From contig NZ_KZ614146.1 in NCBI RefSeq assembly GCF_002886185.1, positions 2,526,930 to 2,590,929 on the forward strand: 64,000 nucleotides of DNA. Direction: 5' to 3'. A program made the position numbers and the translations under genes. The notes under the pieces are model-generated. The model saw only the letters and a program-made list of their open reading frames with translations, was not told the DNA's origin and did not search any database. Origin of the DNA: Salipaludibacillus neizhouensis. Its GTDB lineage: Bacteria > Bacillota > Bacilli > Bacillales > Salisediminibacteriaceae. How positions within the stretch are numbered: the first letter of the stretch is position 1; every line of letters begins with the position of its first letter. Shown here one piece after another: positions 55,293 to 63,461 of this stretch.

Positions 55293-55930
55293 AATTAAAT
55301 ACATTACAGAATCTCTCTCTAACACTTAAAGTTTTCAGTGAAATCCCTTAATTTATTTCCTTAAAGTTCATACAATTAAAGGATTCTCCCCGTTTGTTTA
55401 AGTGAGTCATTTCACAATATCACTATATCTCTACTTTCATTTAAATATATATCCAAACCCCTTTAATTATATTTGACACTTCACATACTAAATCGCAGTG
55501 GACTCACATAGCTTCTAATAATTATTGAATACCTTGTGAAAAGAGGTTTGAGTTTCTATGTGATTTCTCTTAGAAAAGCTCAAATCATTTGATATAACAA
55601 TTCAAAACGCATGAGATTTCAATGTGAAATCCCATGCGTTTTGAATTGTGAATGGCTTGTTTGTACCTCTGAAGTAAACCCGTTAATCTATTATGCGTTT
55701 TTTTTCTGATTTGTTCCAATCTCCTTCGTTTATTTAAACCTCTCTTCATAATGTCTGTTTAAACATAATTCTGACATTTCCTTCGTACTATGGACGTCAA
55801 AAGTTTCTCTTGAAACTTTTGACATAATGATAGAAGTTTCGTCGAATTACTTAACAATTCTTTAGATCTACTATAAGATAATCTTTGTCGGTTTTTTAGA
55901 TCGTTAATTTCATACCTTTAGGAGGAAGTC
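55293..55930. other. Hairpin-rich intergenic region
   Basis: No gene. Three clear inverted repeats: TTTGAG-TTTCTA / TAGAAA-CTCAAA at about 55548-55588; a very strong one at 55597-55649 (25-base arms with one mismatch and an ATG loop); and a perfect 12-base one at 55796-55823 (GTCAAAAGTTTC / GAAACTTTTGAC). A TTAACA-17-TAAGAT promoter at 55851-55879 precedes the spo0E-like gene, with a CGTCGAA (one change from a Spo0A box) at 55840-55846. Confidence 0.6.
55597..55649. repeat. Long perfect-type hairpin
   Basis: ACAATTCAAAACGCATG-a-GATTTCA pairs with TGAAATC-c-CATGCGTTTTGAATTGT around ATG. Neither strand has a terminal T-run, so a simple terminator is unlikely. It may end the sda-like transcript or be the relic of a mobile element. 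Confidence 0.7.
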
Positions 55931-56085
55931 ATGGCAACTCAAGAGAAACCTATGGATAAGTTAGAATATAAAATCAGTTACTACGTAGCCGCATGATAAA
56001 TACTGGTCATTTAAGGGGCCTCACTCACCCACATACTTTTAAATGGAGCCAAGAACTTGATATTTACTTGAATAAATACGATTAA
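55931..56085 (+). pseudogene. Spo0E-like aspartyl-phosphate phosphatase, frameshifted
   Basis: Frame one reads MATQEKPMDKLEYKISYYVAA and stops at 55996; a one-base shift continues as RMINTGHLRGLTHPHTFKWS then QELDIYLNKYD to 56085. The joined sequence has the Spo0E pattern (LE-x-KI, RMI, GL-x-HP-x-T, SQ-x-LD, LNKY). AGGAGG four bases before the ATG and a promoter upstream. Spo0E-family phosphatases dephosphorylate Spo0A-P. The frameshift would inactivate it unless the second ATG at 55993 starts a short form. Confidence 0.7.
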
Positions 56086-56249
56086 ATAAAATCACTAAGC
56101 TAGCTAATTCTACTTTTTTCAACTCCACATTATGAACCAAATACAACACAAAATTTTAATGGATCTCCATCTCTCTTTTTTTAAATGTAAGAGCAGCAAC
56201 AGTTTACTTCTTTAAACCTATCCCTTATTGCAAGAGGAAGATAGAAAGG

Positions 56250-57284
56250 CTATTTGGAGAAACGGATATTAAATGTCGTTCCTTCAGGACTCGATGTATA
56301 ATCGATTTTGGCATTATTTCTCTTGGCAATGGAAAAACAAATGGGTATTCCTAAACCTGTTCCTTTGTCTTTAGTTGTAACAAAAGGAATTGTAATATCC
56401 TCTATAATGTCAGAGGGTATTCCTTTCCCTTCATCCATAATGGATAAAACTATCTTATTCTTCTCTTCATACGTCATAATTTGAACTTTTTTTCCTGCAT
56501 TCATGGCATCTAAGGAGTTATTAATTAAGTTCAAAAGAAGCTGTCGAATTTCATTTTTGTCAATAAGTAAGTCTGCGATATTACTCAAATGTAAGTCAAC
56601 TGATTTACCTTCTTTTAGAGCTCTTGTTTCTAGCAAGGGGAGGATGGATTTTATTAATTCATTTAAATTATACTCCTCCAATTTTTCAGGTTTATCCTTC
56701 GCTATATCAAGAAATTCAGTAAGGATATCGTTCACACGGTTGACCTCATAAATCATCAAATCAAATATAGGTTTGTGTTTTTTAAGTTCTTCGTTTTCAG
56801 CCATCAACTGCAAAAACCCTTTAACAGTCGTCATTGGATTCCTTACTTCATGGGCAACACCTGCTGCCATTACTCCGATAAGATTTAATTTTTCATAGCG
56901 TTGCTTTTGCTTTTCGCGTTCTTTCCGATCTGTGATGTCACTAAAAGTGACAAATATCCCGTTTATATTAGGAAACAGTTTTACTTCGAACCAAAATTTT
57001 GAATATTCAGATATCATCTCAAATACTTGGGGTTTTTGTTCTTCATATGCTTTATGGTAAATAGTGTCTATTTCTGTATCTATGTATTTAGGGTTAACAT
57101 CACAAACTTTTGTCCCAATAAGTTCTTCTTTTGTCCTTTCAAAAAATAGTTCTTTTAAATACGGTTCTGCTGCCTTATTAATAAATACAAATTCATAATC
57201 GGAATTTAAAAAATAACAAGCTTCAGACATATTTTTTAATACTTCGATCATATCTAATTTATTTTCAAGCGACTTTAACGGCAT
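56250..57284 (-). CDS. PAS-domain sensor histidine kinase (sporulation-kinase type)
   Basis: Cytoplasmic kinase, 344 residues: PAS domain (about 10-115, CYFLNSDYEFVFINKAAEPY), DHp with the phosphorylated His in GVAHEVRNPMTTVKGFLQL, and an HATPase domain (N box LLLNLINNSLDAMNAG, G1 DEGKGIP, G2 GTGLGIP). Single PAS and no membrane segment; resembles KinE/KinA relatives that phosphorylate Spo0F. AAAGGAGAG before the ATG. It appears intact. No adjacent response regulator, as is usual for phosphorelay kinases. Placement next to sda-like and spo0E-like genes supports a phosphorelay role. Confidence 0.85.
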   Translation of the reverse strand: MPLKSLENKLDMIEVLKNMSEACYFLNSDYEFVFINKAAEPYLKELFFERTKEELIGTKVCDVNPKYIDTEIDTIYHKAYEEQKPQVFEMISEYSKFWFEVKLFPNINGIFVTFSDITDRKEREKQKQRYEKLNLIGVMAAGVAHEVRNPMTTVKGFLQLMAENEELKKHKPIFDLMIYEVNRVNDILTEFLDIAKDKPEKLEEYNLNELIKSILPLLETRALKEGKSVDLHLSNIADLLIDKNEIRQLLLNLINNSLDAMNAGKKVQIMTYEEKNKIVLSIMDEGKGIPSDIIEDITIPFVTTKDKGTGLGIPICFSIAKRNNAKIDYTSSPEGTTFNIRFSK

Positions 57285-57420
57285 TTACTTTACTCTCCTT
57301 TTAAAATAAATTCTCTTATCTATACATTATCACAAAAAATACGATATCCCTTCATAATCAATCAATTACCTTCACAATCAATCAATTCTTGAAGAATAGC
57401 TTCATTTAGATGGTAACATG

Positions 57421-57463
57421 AAAAAAAAGCGCTCCTTCTTAATGAAGAAACACGCCCTTTTGT
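57421..57463 (-). terminator. Terminator after the broken kinase
   Basis: On the minus strand GCG-TTTCTT pairs with AAGAA-GCGC around CATT, followed by eight T. It lies between the two kinases, so each has its own transcript. A 20-bp tandem duplication (TTCA-AATCAATCAATT twice) lies just beside it at 57351-57390. Confidence 0.7.
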
Positions 57464-57544
57464 TTATGTGTAATTATTTACTTAACTCTTCCTAAGGTAC
57501 TGATACAAACCCTACCAGTAATAGTAACATATATAAATTCAATA

Positions 57545-58799
57545 CTAGCTGAGTACGGGAATCGATATCGTGACCTGGGTTCCCACCCCGACTTTACTTT
57601 GGATGGTTACTTCCCCTTGATGTTGTTCGATAATTTTATATCAGCATTAAACCTAGTCCAAATCCCTTTTCTTTATTTGAGTAGTATGGCTCTCCTAACT
57701 TCGGAAGACGATCTTCTTGAATGCCCATTCCTTGATCATTGACATTCACTTCGATCCTATCGTCTTTCGATGTAATGTCAATATACAGATTCCTTCCCAT
57801 CTTTGTCGCTTCAATCCCATTCTCGATAACATTAAAAAATGCTTGTTTAAGCAAACCCTCTTCACACCAAATGAAAGGCACCTCATCATAATCTAATTCA
57901 ATATAGACATTATTTGTGATTGTTTGTGTCTTTAGTGATTGAATAACTTCTTGAAGTAAACGAGTTATGTCCGTCATTTTATAAGACTGTAGCTTAGTCC
58001 TGCCAAGTAAAGAGAATGCATCTACAAACGTTTCGATATTATTTACCTCATCTGTCATAATATCAAGGAAACGACCGTAATCCCCCAGTCCATCAGAAGT
58101 TCTTATTAATTGCGTTAGTCCTTTCAATGATTGCAATGGATTCCTAATTTCATGTGCTACACCAGCTGCAATCTGCCCCACAGCAAGTAGTTTTTCACTT
58201 CTTAAAAGCGATTTTTCAGCTTCTTTTTGCACTGTAATATCCCTTAGATGAACGGCCCAATTGCAGATTTCACCATATACATCCTTTATTGGTGTGATGG
58301 AGAGCATCATATGATATGCCTTTTCATCATTTGTAACTCGAATCGTTTCTAAAGTGGATAAATTAGAGTCAGAATTTGCATCAGAGTTATATTGAGCAGT
58401 AACAACACGACGGTAGTAATCACTCATTTGATTTATCAAATGGGGTGGCATGGAAGGGCAACGAAGAATATGAAACCCCTCAAGATTTTCTTTCCTCCAC
58501 CCTATCAATCGAGAAAAGGCGGGATTTGCTATTACGATAGTAGCATTCATATCTAATAAAAGAATGGGATCTCGATTCGTTTCAATGAAAGATTCGGACA
58601 ATTCTTTGTTGATTTGTTCCAACTCCACTTTTCTTTGTTTCGTTATATCCTTTACATACACAGAGATATTAATAATTTGACCTTCTATTTCGTTGGGTAC
58701 CATCATCACTTGAAGCTCAACTTTGTGCCCTTTTTTATAGTTAACCCCTAATTCAAACTCATGAGTTTCACCTTCAAACAGTACAACGATACTGCGCAT
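57545..58799 (-). pseudogene. Multi-PAS sporulation-type histidine kinase, truncated and frameshifted
   Basis: 387 codons, then a stop at about 57636. It begins inside a PAS domain (FELGVNYKKGHKVELQVMMV), so the N-terminus is missing, continues with a second PAS (NRDPILLLDMNATIVIANPA), DHp GVAHEIRNPLQSLKG and ATPase (NVIENGIEAT, FGLGLMLI). After the stop, the next frame continues KIIEQHQGEVTIQSKVGVG then TQVTISIPVLS, the normal end of a kinase, so a one-base indel has broken it. Damaged at both ends, so probably non-functional. Confidence 0.8.
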
Positions 58800-58886
58800 T
58801 CAAACAACATCTATTTGTACTAACTTTGTGAAAAAATGTACTTAAAGTAACGGGATAGTGTTAGTTCAATTACCTTTAATTTCAAA

Positions 58887-58926
58887 GAAGCCCAAATATG
58901 CATTATTTTATGCATATTTGGGCTTC
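58887..58926. terminator. Perfect hairpin GAAGCCCAAATATGCAT
   Basis: 17-base arms with a 6-base TATTTT loop, followed by TTATTTTATT on the plus strand. Probably a terminator for an as yet undetected transcript, or for sigK in reverse. Confidence 0.55.
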
Positions 58927-58957
58927 TTATTTTATTCAGGAGTGCTTTTTATTTCAT

Positions 58958-59040
58958 TGGTAAATGTACTGGCGATGTGTGGTAAATCTCTTGGCGTTCA
59001 TTGGTAAAAAAGATGGCAAGGGTGGTAAAATCTTGTGTCC
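58958..59040. repeat. Short tandem repeats, TGGTAAA unit, period 22
   Basis: TGGTAAA at 58958, 58980, 59002 and 59023 (spacings 22, 22, 21); the first three units also share TGGC at the twelfth or thirteenth position. The period equals two helical turns. It resembles iterons or protein-binding arrays but no partner is identified. Confidence 0.65.
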
Positions 59041-59166
59041 GTATTCAATATATGGAAGTTTCATAATCGAGTTATTTGAAATACGTACAATTATGGTTTG
59101 TAGAACTAAAATTGTTAGGGGCTAAGTATAATAGTATTGATCATTATCACCGTGAAATTTCAATCG

Positions 59167-59213
59167 AAAAGGATGGTAAGATATCGATAACCGATATCTT
59201 ACCATCCTTTTTA
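59167..59213 (-). terminator. Terminator of sigK
   Basis: AAAAGGATGGTAAGATATCG pairs with CGATATCTTACCATCCTTTT around ATAAC; T-runs on both strands. It ends 4 bases from the sigK stop. Confidence 0.88.
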
Positions 59214-59217
59214 TTTT

Positions 59218-59940
59218 CTAATCTGCTTCCCTCTTTAAACCCGCTCGTTGGTGGCGATAAAATTCGTGGAATAGCTTCATTAATGATCTTTTCTCAATCC
59301 GTGATACATAGCTTCTAGAAATCCCTAAATCTTTAGCAATTTCCTTTTGGGTTTTTTCTTTTTGTTTGTCTAAGCCAAACCTGCCTACAATAACTTCTTT
59401 TTCTCTTCCATCCAGAATATGAATATAATCATAGATTTGCTTTTTTTCCATTTTTAACTGTATTTGATCGACTAAATCAGCAGTATCTGCTTGGAGAACA
59501 TCGATTAAGCTAATTTCATTGCCCTCTTTATCCTGGCCAATTGGGTCGTGCAAAGAAACGTCTTTACGAACTTTCTTTAACGCACGGAGATGCATAAGAA
59601 TTTCATTCTCAATACATCTCGCTGCATATGTTGCCAACTTTGTTCCTTTTCCAGAGGAATAACTTTCTATTGCTTTGATGAGACCTATGGTTCCGATTGA
59701 AATAAGATCTTCTGTATCTTCTTTCGTGTTCTCAAACTTTTTGACGATGTGCGCCACTAACCGGAGATTATGTTCAATGAGTAAATTTCTTGCTTCTGCG
59801 TCGCCTTCCTTCATTAGTTCAATGTATTTCTTTTCATCTTGTTCCTTTAAAGGCTGAGGAAACGCATTGTTCTTAACAAAGGAAACAAAGACAAGCAATT
59901 CTTTCACAAACTGAGTAACTGCCATTATAATACTGGACAT
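59218..59940 (-). CDS. sigK: RNA polymerase sporulation sigma factor pro-sigma-K (uninterrupted)
   Basis: Mother-cell sigma factor controlling late sporulation and coat genes, 240 residues. A hydrophobic pro-sequence (about 1-20, [15 protein letters not shown]) removed by SpoIVFB, then region 2 ([67 protein letters not shown]) and regions 3-4 ([46 protein letters not shown]). The start ATG has AGGAGG upstream. Unlike B. subtilis, no skin element interrupts it. The downstream orphan half at 53538 shows a second copy existed. Confidence 0.96.
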   Translation of the reverse strand: MSSIIMAVTQFVKELLVFVSFVKNNAFPQPLKEQDEKKYIELMKEGDAEARNLLIEHNLRLVAHIVKKFENTKEDTEDLISIGTIGLIKAIESYSSGKGTKLATYAARCIENEILMHLRALKKVRKDVSLHDPIGQDKEGNEISLIDVLQADTADLVDQIQLKMEKKQIYDYIHILDGREKEVIVGRFGLDKQKEKTQKEIAKDLGISRSYVSRIEKRSLMKLFHEFYRHQRAGLKREAD

Positions 59941-60009
59941 GCCCCCACATCCCTCCTAAGCGGTCATATCCTATGTATATGCCCAGGAAGGTTTGGCTGT
60001 GTCTGTCTT

Positions 60010-60167
60010 ATAAGAAAAACGGCATAGCCGTCTTTTATTAAATACAGCGTCAGCTTCCACCGCACCGAGTAGCACCTACGTAGTGCGTGTAGGTGCTACT
60101 CGAAAGGAGGGTGGGTTTTCCTTGATACTTGCGGTGTGAAGGTAGCTGCCAATTTTATAAATGCTAA
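60010..60167 (+). repeat. Structured repeat, copy 8 (long form)
   Basis: ATAAGAAAAACGGC start, 5' hairpin ACGGC-ATA-GCCGT, TTTTATTAAATACAGC, stem CTTC-CACCGC / GCGGTG-T-GAAG (a compensated pair relative to copy 2), long inner hairpin CGAGTAGCACCTAC / GTAGGTGCTACTCG, 3' TTTATAAATGCTAAT. It lies between carbonic anhydrase and sigK. Confidence 0.85.
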
Positions 60168-60225
60168 TAAAAATGCTTAAATAACATTTCATTCCTACTA
60201 TGAAATGAAACTGTTAGCAGCTCTA

Positions 60226-60798
60226 TTACTCTTTAGACGAATTAAAACCGTCTACTATGAGCTCTAACTTACCTGTTCCTGGATCAATAACCAACCCGTG
60301 AACTGGAATATCTGAAGAAATTAATGGATGATTTTTAATTCTATCAACACTGTTTTTTACGCTCTCTTCGACACTGTCAAAGCCAGTAAGCCATGATTTT
60401 AAATCAATACCTGCATGAGTCAGCATTTCTACCGTTTCATCGGTAATCCCGTGCTTCTTAGACTTTTCCAGAAGCGAAGATGCATGAAGATTGGCCATTC
60501 CACAGTCATGGTGGCCAACTACATATACCTCTTCAGCCTCTAATTCATAAACTGCTATAATAATACTTCTCATAATACTTCCAAACGGGTGTGATACCAT
60601 TGCTCCGGCATTTTTGATAATTTTTACATCACCATTTTTAACATTCATAGCCTTCGGTAATAACTCTTGTAACCGCGTATCCATACAAGACAATATAACC
60701 ATTTTCTTATCAGGAAATTTTGTAGTTTCATATTGTTCATATTCTTTGTTTTCAACAAACTGTTGGTTATGTTCCAGAATTTTCGATAAATATGTCAT
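60226..60798 (-). CDS. Beta-class carbonic anhydrase
   Basis: Reversible CO2 hydration, zinc enzyme of 190 residues. Zinc ligands in CMDTRL (Cys, Asp) and VVGHHDCGMAN (His, Cys). Type II beta-CA-like length. GAGGAGG precedes the ATG. Monocistronic with no special context; it supplies bicarbonate for carboxylases. Confidence 0.92.
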   Translation of the reverse strand: MTYLSKILEHNQQFVENKEYEQYETTKFPDKKMVILSCMDTRLQELLPKAMNVKNGDVKIIKNAGAMVSHPFGSIMRSIIIAVYELEAEEVYVVGHHDCGMANLHASSLLEKSKKHGITDETVEMLTHAGIDLKSWLTGFDSVEESVKNSVDRIKNHPLISSDIPVHGLVIDPGTGKLELIVDGFNSSKE

Positions 60799-61083
60799 AA
60801 TAGCTAAATTCCTCCTCGAATTTGTAACAATATAGATTTTTCTTACTATTATAGTCTATGCGTACATAAAGGTCACTTTATATGTACTTATTATTTCACT
60901 CATTTTACTAAAAAAACCACGCTTAGACAACAGGAACAAGATAGATTCCTTAAATAGAGAGTCTCCCTCCATTAAATGAACTCTGATCGCTCGCTGCCGA
61001 CTTTTATTGAACACCCCTCCTTTTTTAGAAGCGAACTCTAAAGAAAGTTCAATTGCTACGACGTGAGTTTACCTGTACTAATA
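60799..61083. other. Divergent intergenic region carbonic anhydrase / aldo-keto reductase
   Basis: No gene or repeat recognised apart from the promoter at its end. Confidence 0.4.
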
Positions 61084-61092
61084 TGGTATAAT
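61084..61092 (+). promoter_or_regulatory. Extended -10 promoter of the aldo-keto reductase
   Basis: TGG-TATAAT, an extended -10 element with no good -35; about 40 bases upstream of the start. Confidence 0.55.
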
Positions 61093-61129
61093 CTTTCATG
61101 AAACTAAATGAACACAGAGGAGCGATTCC

Positions 61130-61954
61130 ATGAATTTTATAACGCTAAATAATCAATTAAAAATGCCACAACTAGGGTTTGGTGTTTGGCAAGTAGACGA
61201 TGAAGCTGCAACCCCTGCTGTTGAGAAAGCGATCGAAGTTGGCTATCGTTCCATTGATACTGCGATGATCTATAAAAATGAGCGTGGCGTAGGCGAAGCA
61301 ATTCGTTTAGCAAATGTACCACGGGAAGAATTGTTTATTACCTCTAAAGTCTGGAATGGAGACCAGGGTTATGAAAATACGCTGAAAGCTTTTGATGAAA
61401 GCTTGGAGCGTCTTGGATTAGAATACTTAGACTTGTATCTCATTCACTGGCCTACACCAGAGTATGACGACTATGTAGATACTTACAAAGCAATGGAGAA
61501 ACTTTATAAAGACGGAAAAGTGAAAGCTATAGGCGTTTGTAATTTTGATATCGAGCATTTACAGAGACTTCTAGATGAGTGTGACGTGACACCAGCAGTA
61601 AACCAGGTAGAATGCCACCCATACCTAGCTCAAAATGAATTAAAAACATTCTGTAAAAAACATGATATCTATTTAGAAGCTTGGAGTCCCTTGATGCAAG
61701 GCGGCGAAGTGTTAAATCACCCGATTGTTCAAGGAATAGCAAGAGATCACGATAAAACAGGGGCACAGGTAATTATTCGTTGGCATTTGCAAAACGATTC
61801 GATCGTCATTCCAAAGTCTGTGACACCATCGCGTATTAAAGAAAACTTTGACGTGTTTGGTTTTGAGCTTTCCGATGACGAGATGGAGATAATCAATAAC
61901 TTAGATCGTGGTGTACGAAATGGTCCAAATCCTAGTGAGATGAACGTAAGATAA
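61130..61954 (+). CDS. Aldo/keto reductase (AKR5 type)
   Basis: NADPH-dependent oxidoreductase, 274 residues, TIM barrel. LGFGVWQVDD, the catalytic Asp-Tyr in SIDTAMIYKNERGVGEAI, Lys in ITSKVWNGD, His in LIHWPTP, and the cofactor segment IVIPKSVTPSRIKENF. Resembles YvgN-type methylglyoxal/aldehyde reductases. GAGGAG precedes the ATG. Own promoter and terminator. Confidence 0.92.
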   Translation: MNFITLNNQLKMPQLGFGVWQVDDEAATPAVEKAIEVGYRSIDTAMIYKNERGVGEAIRLANVPREELFITSKVWNGDQGYENTLKAFDESLERLGLEYLDLYLIHWPTPEYDDYVDTYKAMEKLYKDGKVKAIGVCNFDIEHLQRLLDECDVTPAVNQVECHPYLAQNELKTFCKKHDIYLEAWSPLMQGGEVLNHPIVQGIARDHDKTGAQVIIRWHLQNDSIVIPKSVTPSRIKENFDVFGFELSDDEMEIINNLDRGVRNGPNPSEMNVR

Positions 61955-61961
61955 CGAGCAG

Positions 61962-62007
61962 AAGGTGGTGCCCCATAAAATTAACGTTAATATTATGGGG
62001 CAACCTT
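61962..62007 (+). terminator. Terminator after aldo-keto reductase
   Basis: AAGGTGGTGCCCCATAA pairs with TTATGGGGCA-ACCTT, loop about 16 bases, followed by TTCTTTTT. Confidence 0.85.
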
Positions 62008-62075
62008 TTCTTTTTCATGAAAACAATTTCACACTTTTTCTATTAGAAAAATAGTTTATTTTTTCTAGTTTTCTA

Positions 62076-62104
62076 TTGACGGTTCCCAGTATTTAATTTA
62101 CACT
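62076..62104 (+). promoter_or_regulatory. Promoter of the cysP-cysH leader
   Basis: TTGACG, 17-base spacer, TACACT. It lies about 275 bases upstream of cysP, leaving a long leader. Confidence 0.75.
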
Positions 62105-62110
62105 CTAAAT

Positions 62111-62295
62111 ATTCAAAAAAATATATTTTTTATCAAAAATGAAAAGAACTCTGCATAGTTAATACCTTGGTAAACCAATGATTTGACTGCAATGTCACGG
62201 TACCATTAGCTCTCGTTCTGAAGTATAAGAGATCGATGGAACTTAGAAGTCTCTGGAATAGTCGTCCTCTTTTCAGGAAGAGGTATTTTTATTAT
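62111..62295 (+). promoter_or_regulatory. Leader with transcription-attenuator hairpin
   Basis: Between the promoter and cysP is a leader ending in CCTCTT-TTCAGG-AAGAGG (62266-62283) and TATTTTTATT, a rho-independent terminator placed before the gene. Upstream are ACCTTGGTAAACCAATG and GATCGATGGAAC with GTCGTCC, which faintly recall T-box leaders, but the T-box core is not convincing and no S-box core is visible. It probably controls cysP-cysH in response to a sulfur-related signal. Confidence 0.5.
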
Positions 62296-62378
62296 CATTA
62301 AAACCAAGTAAATCGATATGTTTTATAATATTGATGGTGATTGTCATACTTCATTAGGGTATTAGGGGGGTGTTGGAC

Positions 62379-63461
62379 ATGATATTATCCTATCTTGCTA
62401 TCATTGTTGCACTATTTTTCGCAATGAATATCGGTGCAAGTGGAGCAGCAGCCACAATGGGACCAGCATATGGCAGTGGTGCAATTTCAAGAAAAAAAAG
62501 CGCATTATTGCTTGCTGGTTTCGGAGCATTTCTTGGTGCTGTTGTTGGTGGTGGCGAAGTTGTAAAAACCGTTGGAGAAGGTATCATTCCGTCTGACATT
62601 TTTTCTATCGAAGTAGCTGTTGTCATACTGATTGCTTCGTGTTTAACACTGTTTTTGGCGAATGTTATCGGTATCCCACTCTCTACTAGTGAAGTGACAA
62701 TTGGCGCGATTATTGGCGTCGGTGTCGCCTTCCAAGCACTCTATGTTTCCAATATTCTATTCATTTTATCGTTTTGGCTCATCATTCCTGTCATCGCTTT
62801 TGCTTTATGTTTCATTTTCGGAAAAGTGATAATCAGTGTTGAAAAAAGATGGCCCCAATTGAAAGGAACAGGAAAGTGGAAAAAAATTCTTACCATTGTT
62901 TTAATACTAACAGCATTTATAGAAGCATTTTCCGCTGGAATGAACAATGTCGCTAATGCAATTGGACCTTTAGTTGGTGCAGGATTAATGCAGAGCTCTT
63001 CCGGAATTTGGCTTGGCGGTCTTTTTATTGCTATTGGAGCCATTCTATTGGGTGGAAAAGTTTTAGAGACCAACGGGAAAAAAATTACTTCCTTCTCTCT
63101 TCTTCAGGGTACTGCGGTATCTGGAACTGGTGGAGTATTAGTCATTATTGCATCATTATTTGGAATTCCCGTTCCATTAACACAAGTTACTACTTCAGGA
63201 ATTATTGGTATTGGCTGTTCGGAGAATGGCTTTCAAATTTGGCAAAAGGATGTCATTAAAAAAATAATTAAAGTTTGGGTTGTTTCTCCTGTTTTATCCC
63301 TTGTTGTTTCATTCAGCTTGATACATGTTTTTTTACAACCAAATCCATACATTGTTGTCATCGTATCAGCGATCATTATTGCAACGATTGGAACATTGAG
63401 TTTATATCGATCTGTGAAACTGGAAAGACGAACACTTGAAAATGAGCGAAGTATTTCTTAA
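62379..63461 (+). CDS. cysP: PiT-family anion permease, probable sulfate permease CysP
   Basis: Inorganic phosphate transporter-type protein of 360 residues with about ten membrane segments. Family repeats GANDAAAT-equivalent ASGAAATMGPAYGSGAISRK near the N-terminus and GMNNVANAIGPLVGAG in the middle. PiT-family CysP in Bacillus imports sulfate, and this gene is followed by cysH, so sulfate is the likely substrate. The ATG at 62379 lies 8 bases after GGGGGG; the frame may start earlier with GTG. Its stop codon lies inside structured repeat copy 9. Confidence 0.82.
   Translation: MILSYLAIIVALFFAMNIGASGAAATMGPAYGSGAISRKKSALLLAGFGAFLGAVVGGGEVVKTVGEGIIPSDIFSIEVAVVILIASCLTLFLANVIGIPLSTSEVTIGAIIGVGVAFQALYVSNILFILSFWLIIPVIAFALCFIFGKVIISVEKRWPQLKGTGKWKKILTIVLILTAFIEAFSAGMNNVANAIGPLVGAGLMQSSSGIWLGGLFIAIGAILLGGKVLETNGKKITSFSLLQGTAVSGTGGVLVIIASLFGIPVPLTQVTTSGIIGIGCSENGFQIWQKDVIKKIIKVWVVSPVLSLVVSFSLIHVFLQPNPYIVVIVSAIIIATIGTLSLYRSVKLERRTLENERSIS

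Larger units (their letters stand above)
58800..59217. other. Intergenic region with hairpin and short tandem repeats
   Basis: No gene. GAAGCCCAAATATGCAT / ATGCATATTTGGGCTTC at 58887-58926 is a perfect 17-base hairpin. A 22-bp tandem array follows (58958-59040), then the sigK terminator at 59167-59213. Confidence 0.6.

Noticed and set aside
59076-59318. 80-residue plus-strand frame before sigK's end
   Set aside because: It crosses the sigK terminator and reads antisense through sigK; no ribosome-binding site.
62160-62295. S-box (SAM riboswitch) upstream of cysP
   Set aside because: The conserved S-box core elements are not present; only a terminator hairpin is visible.
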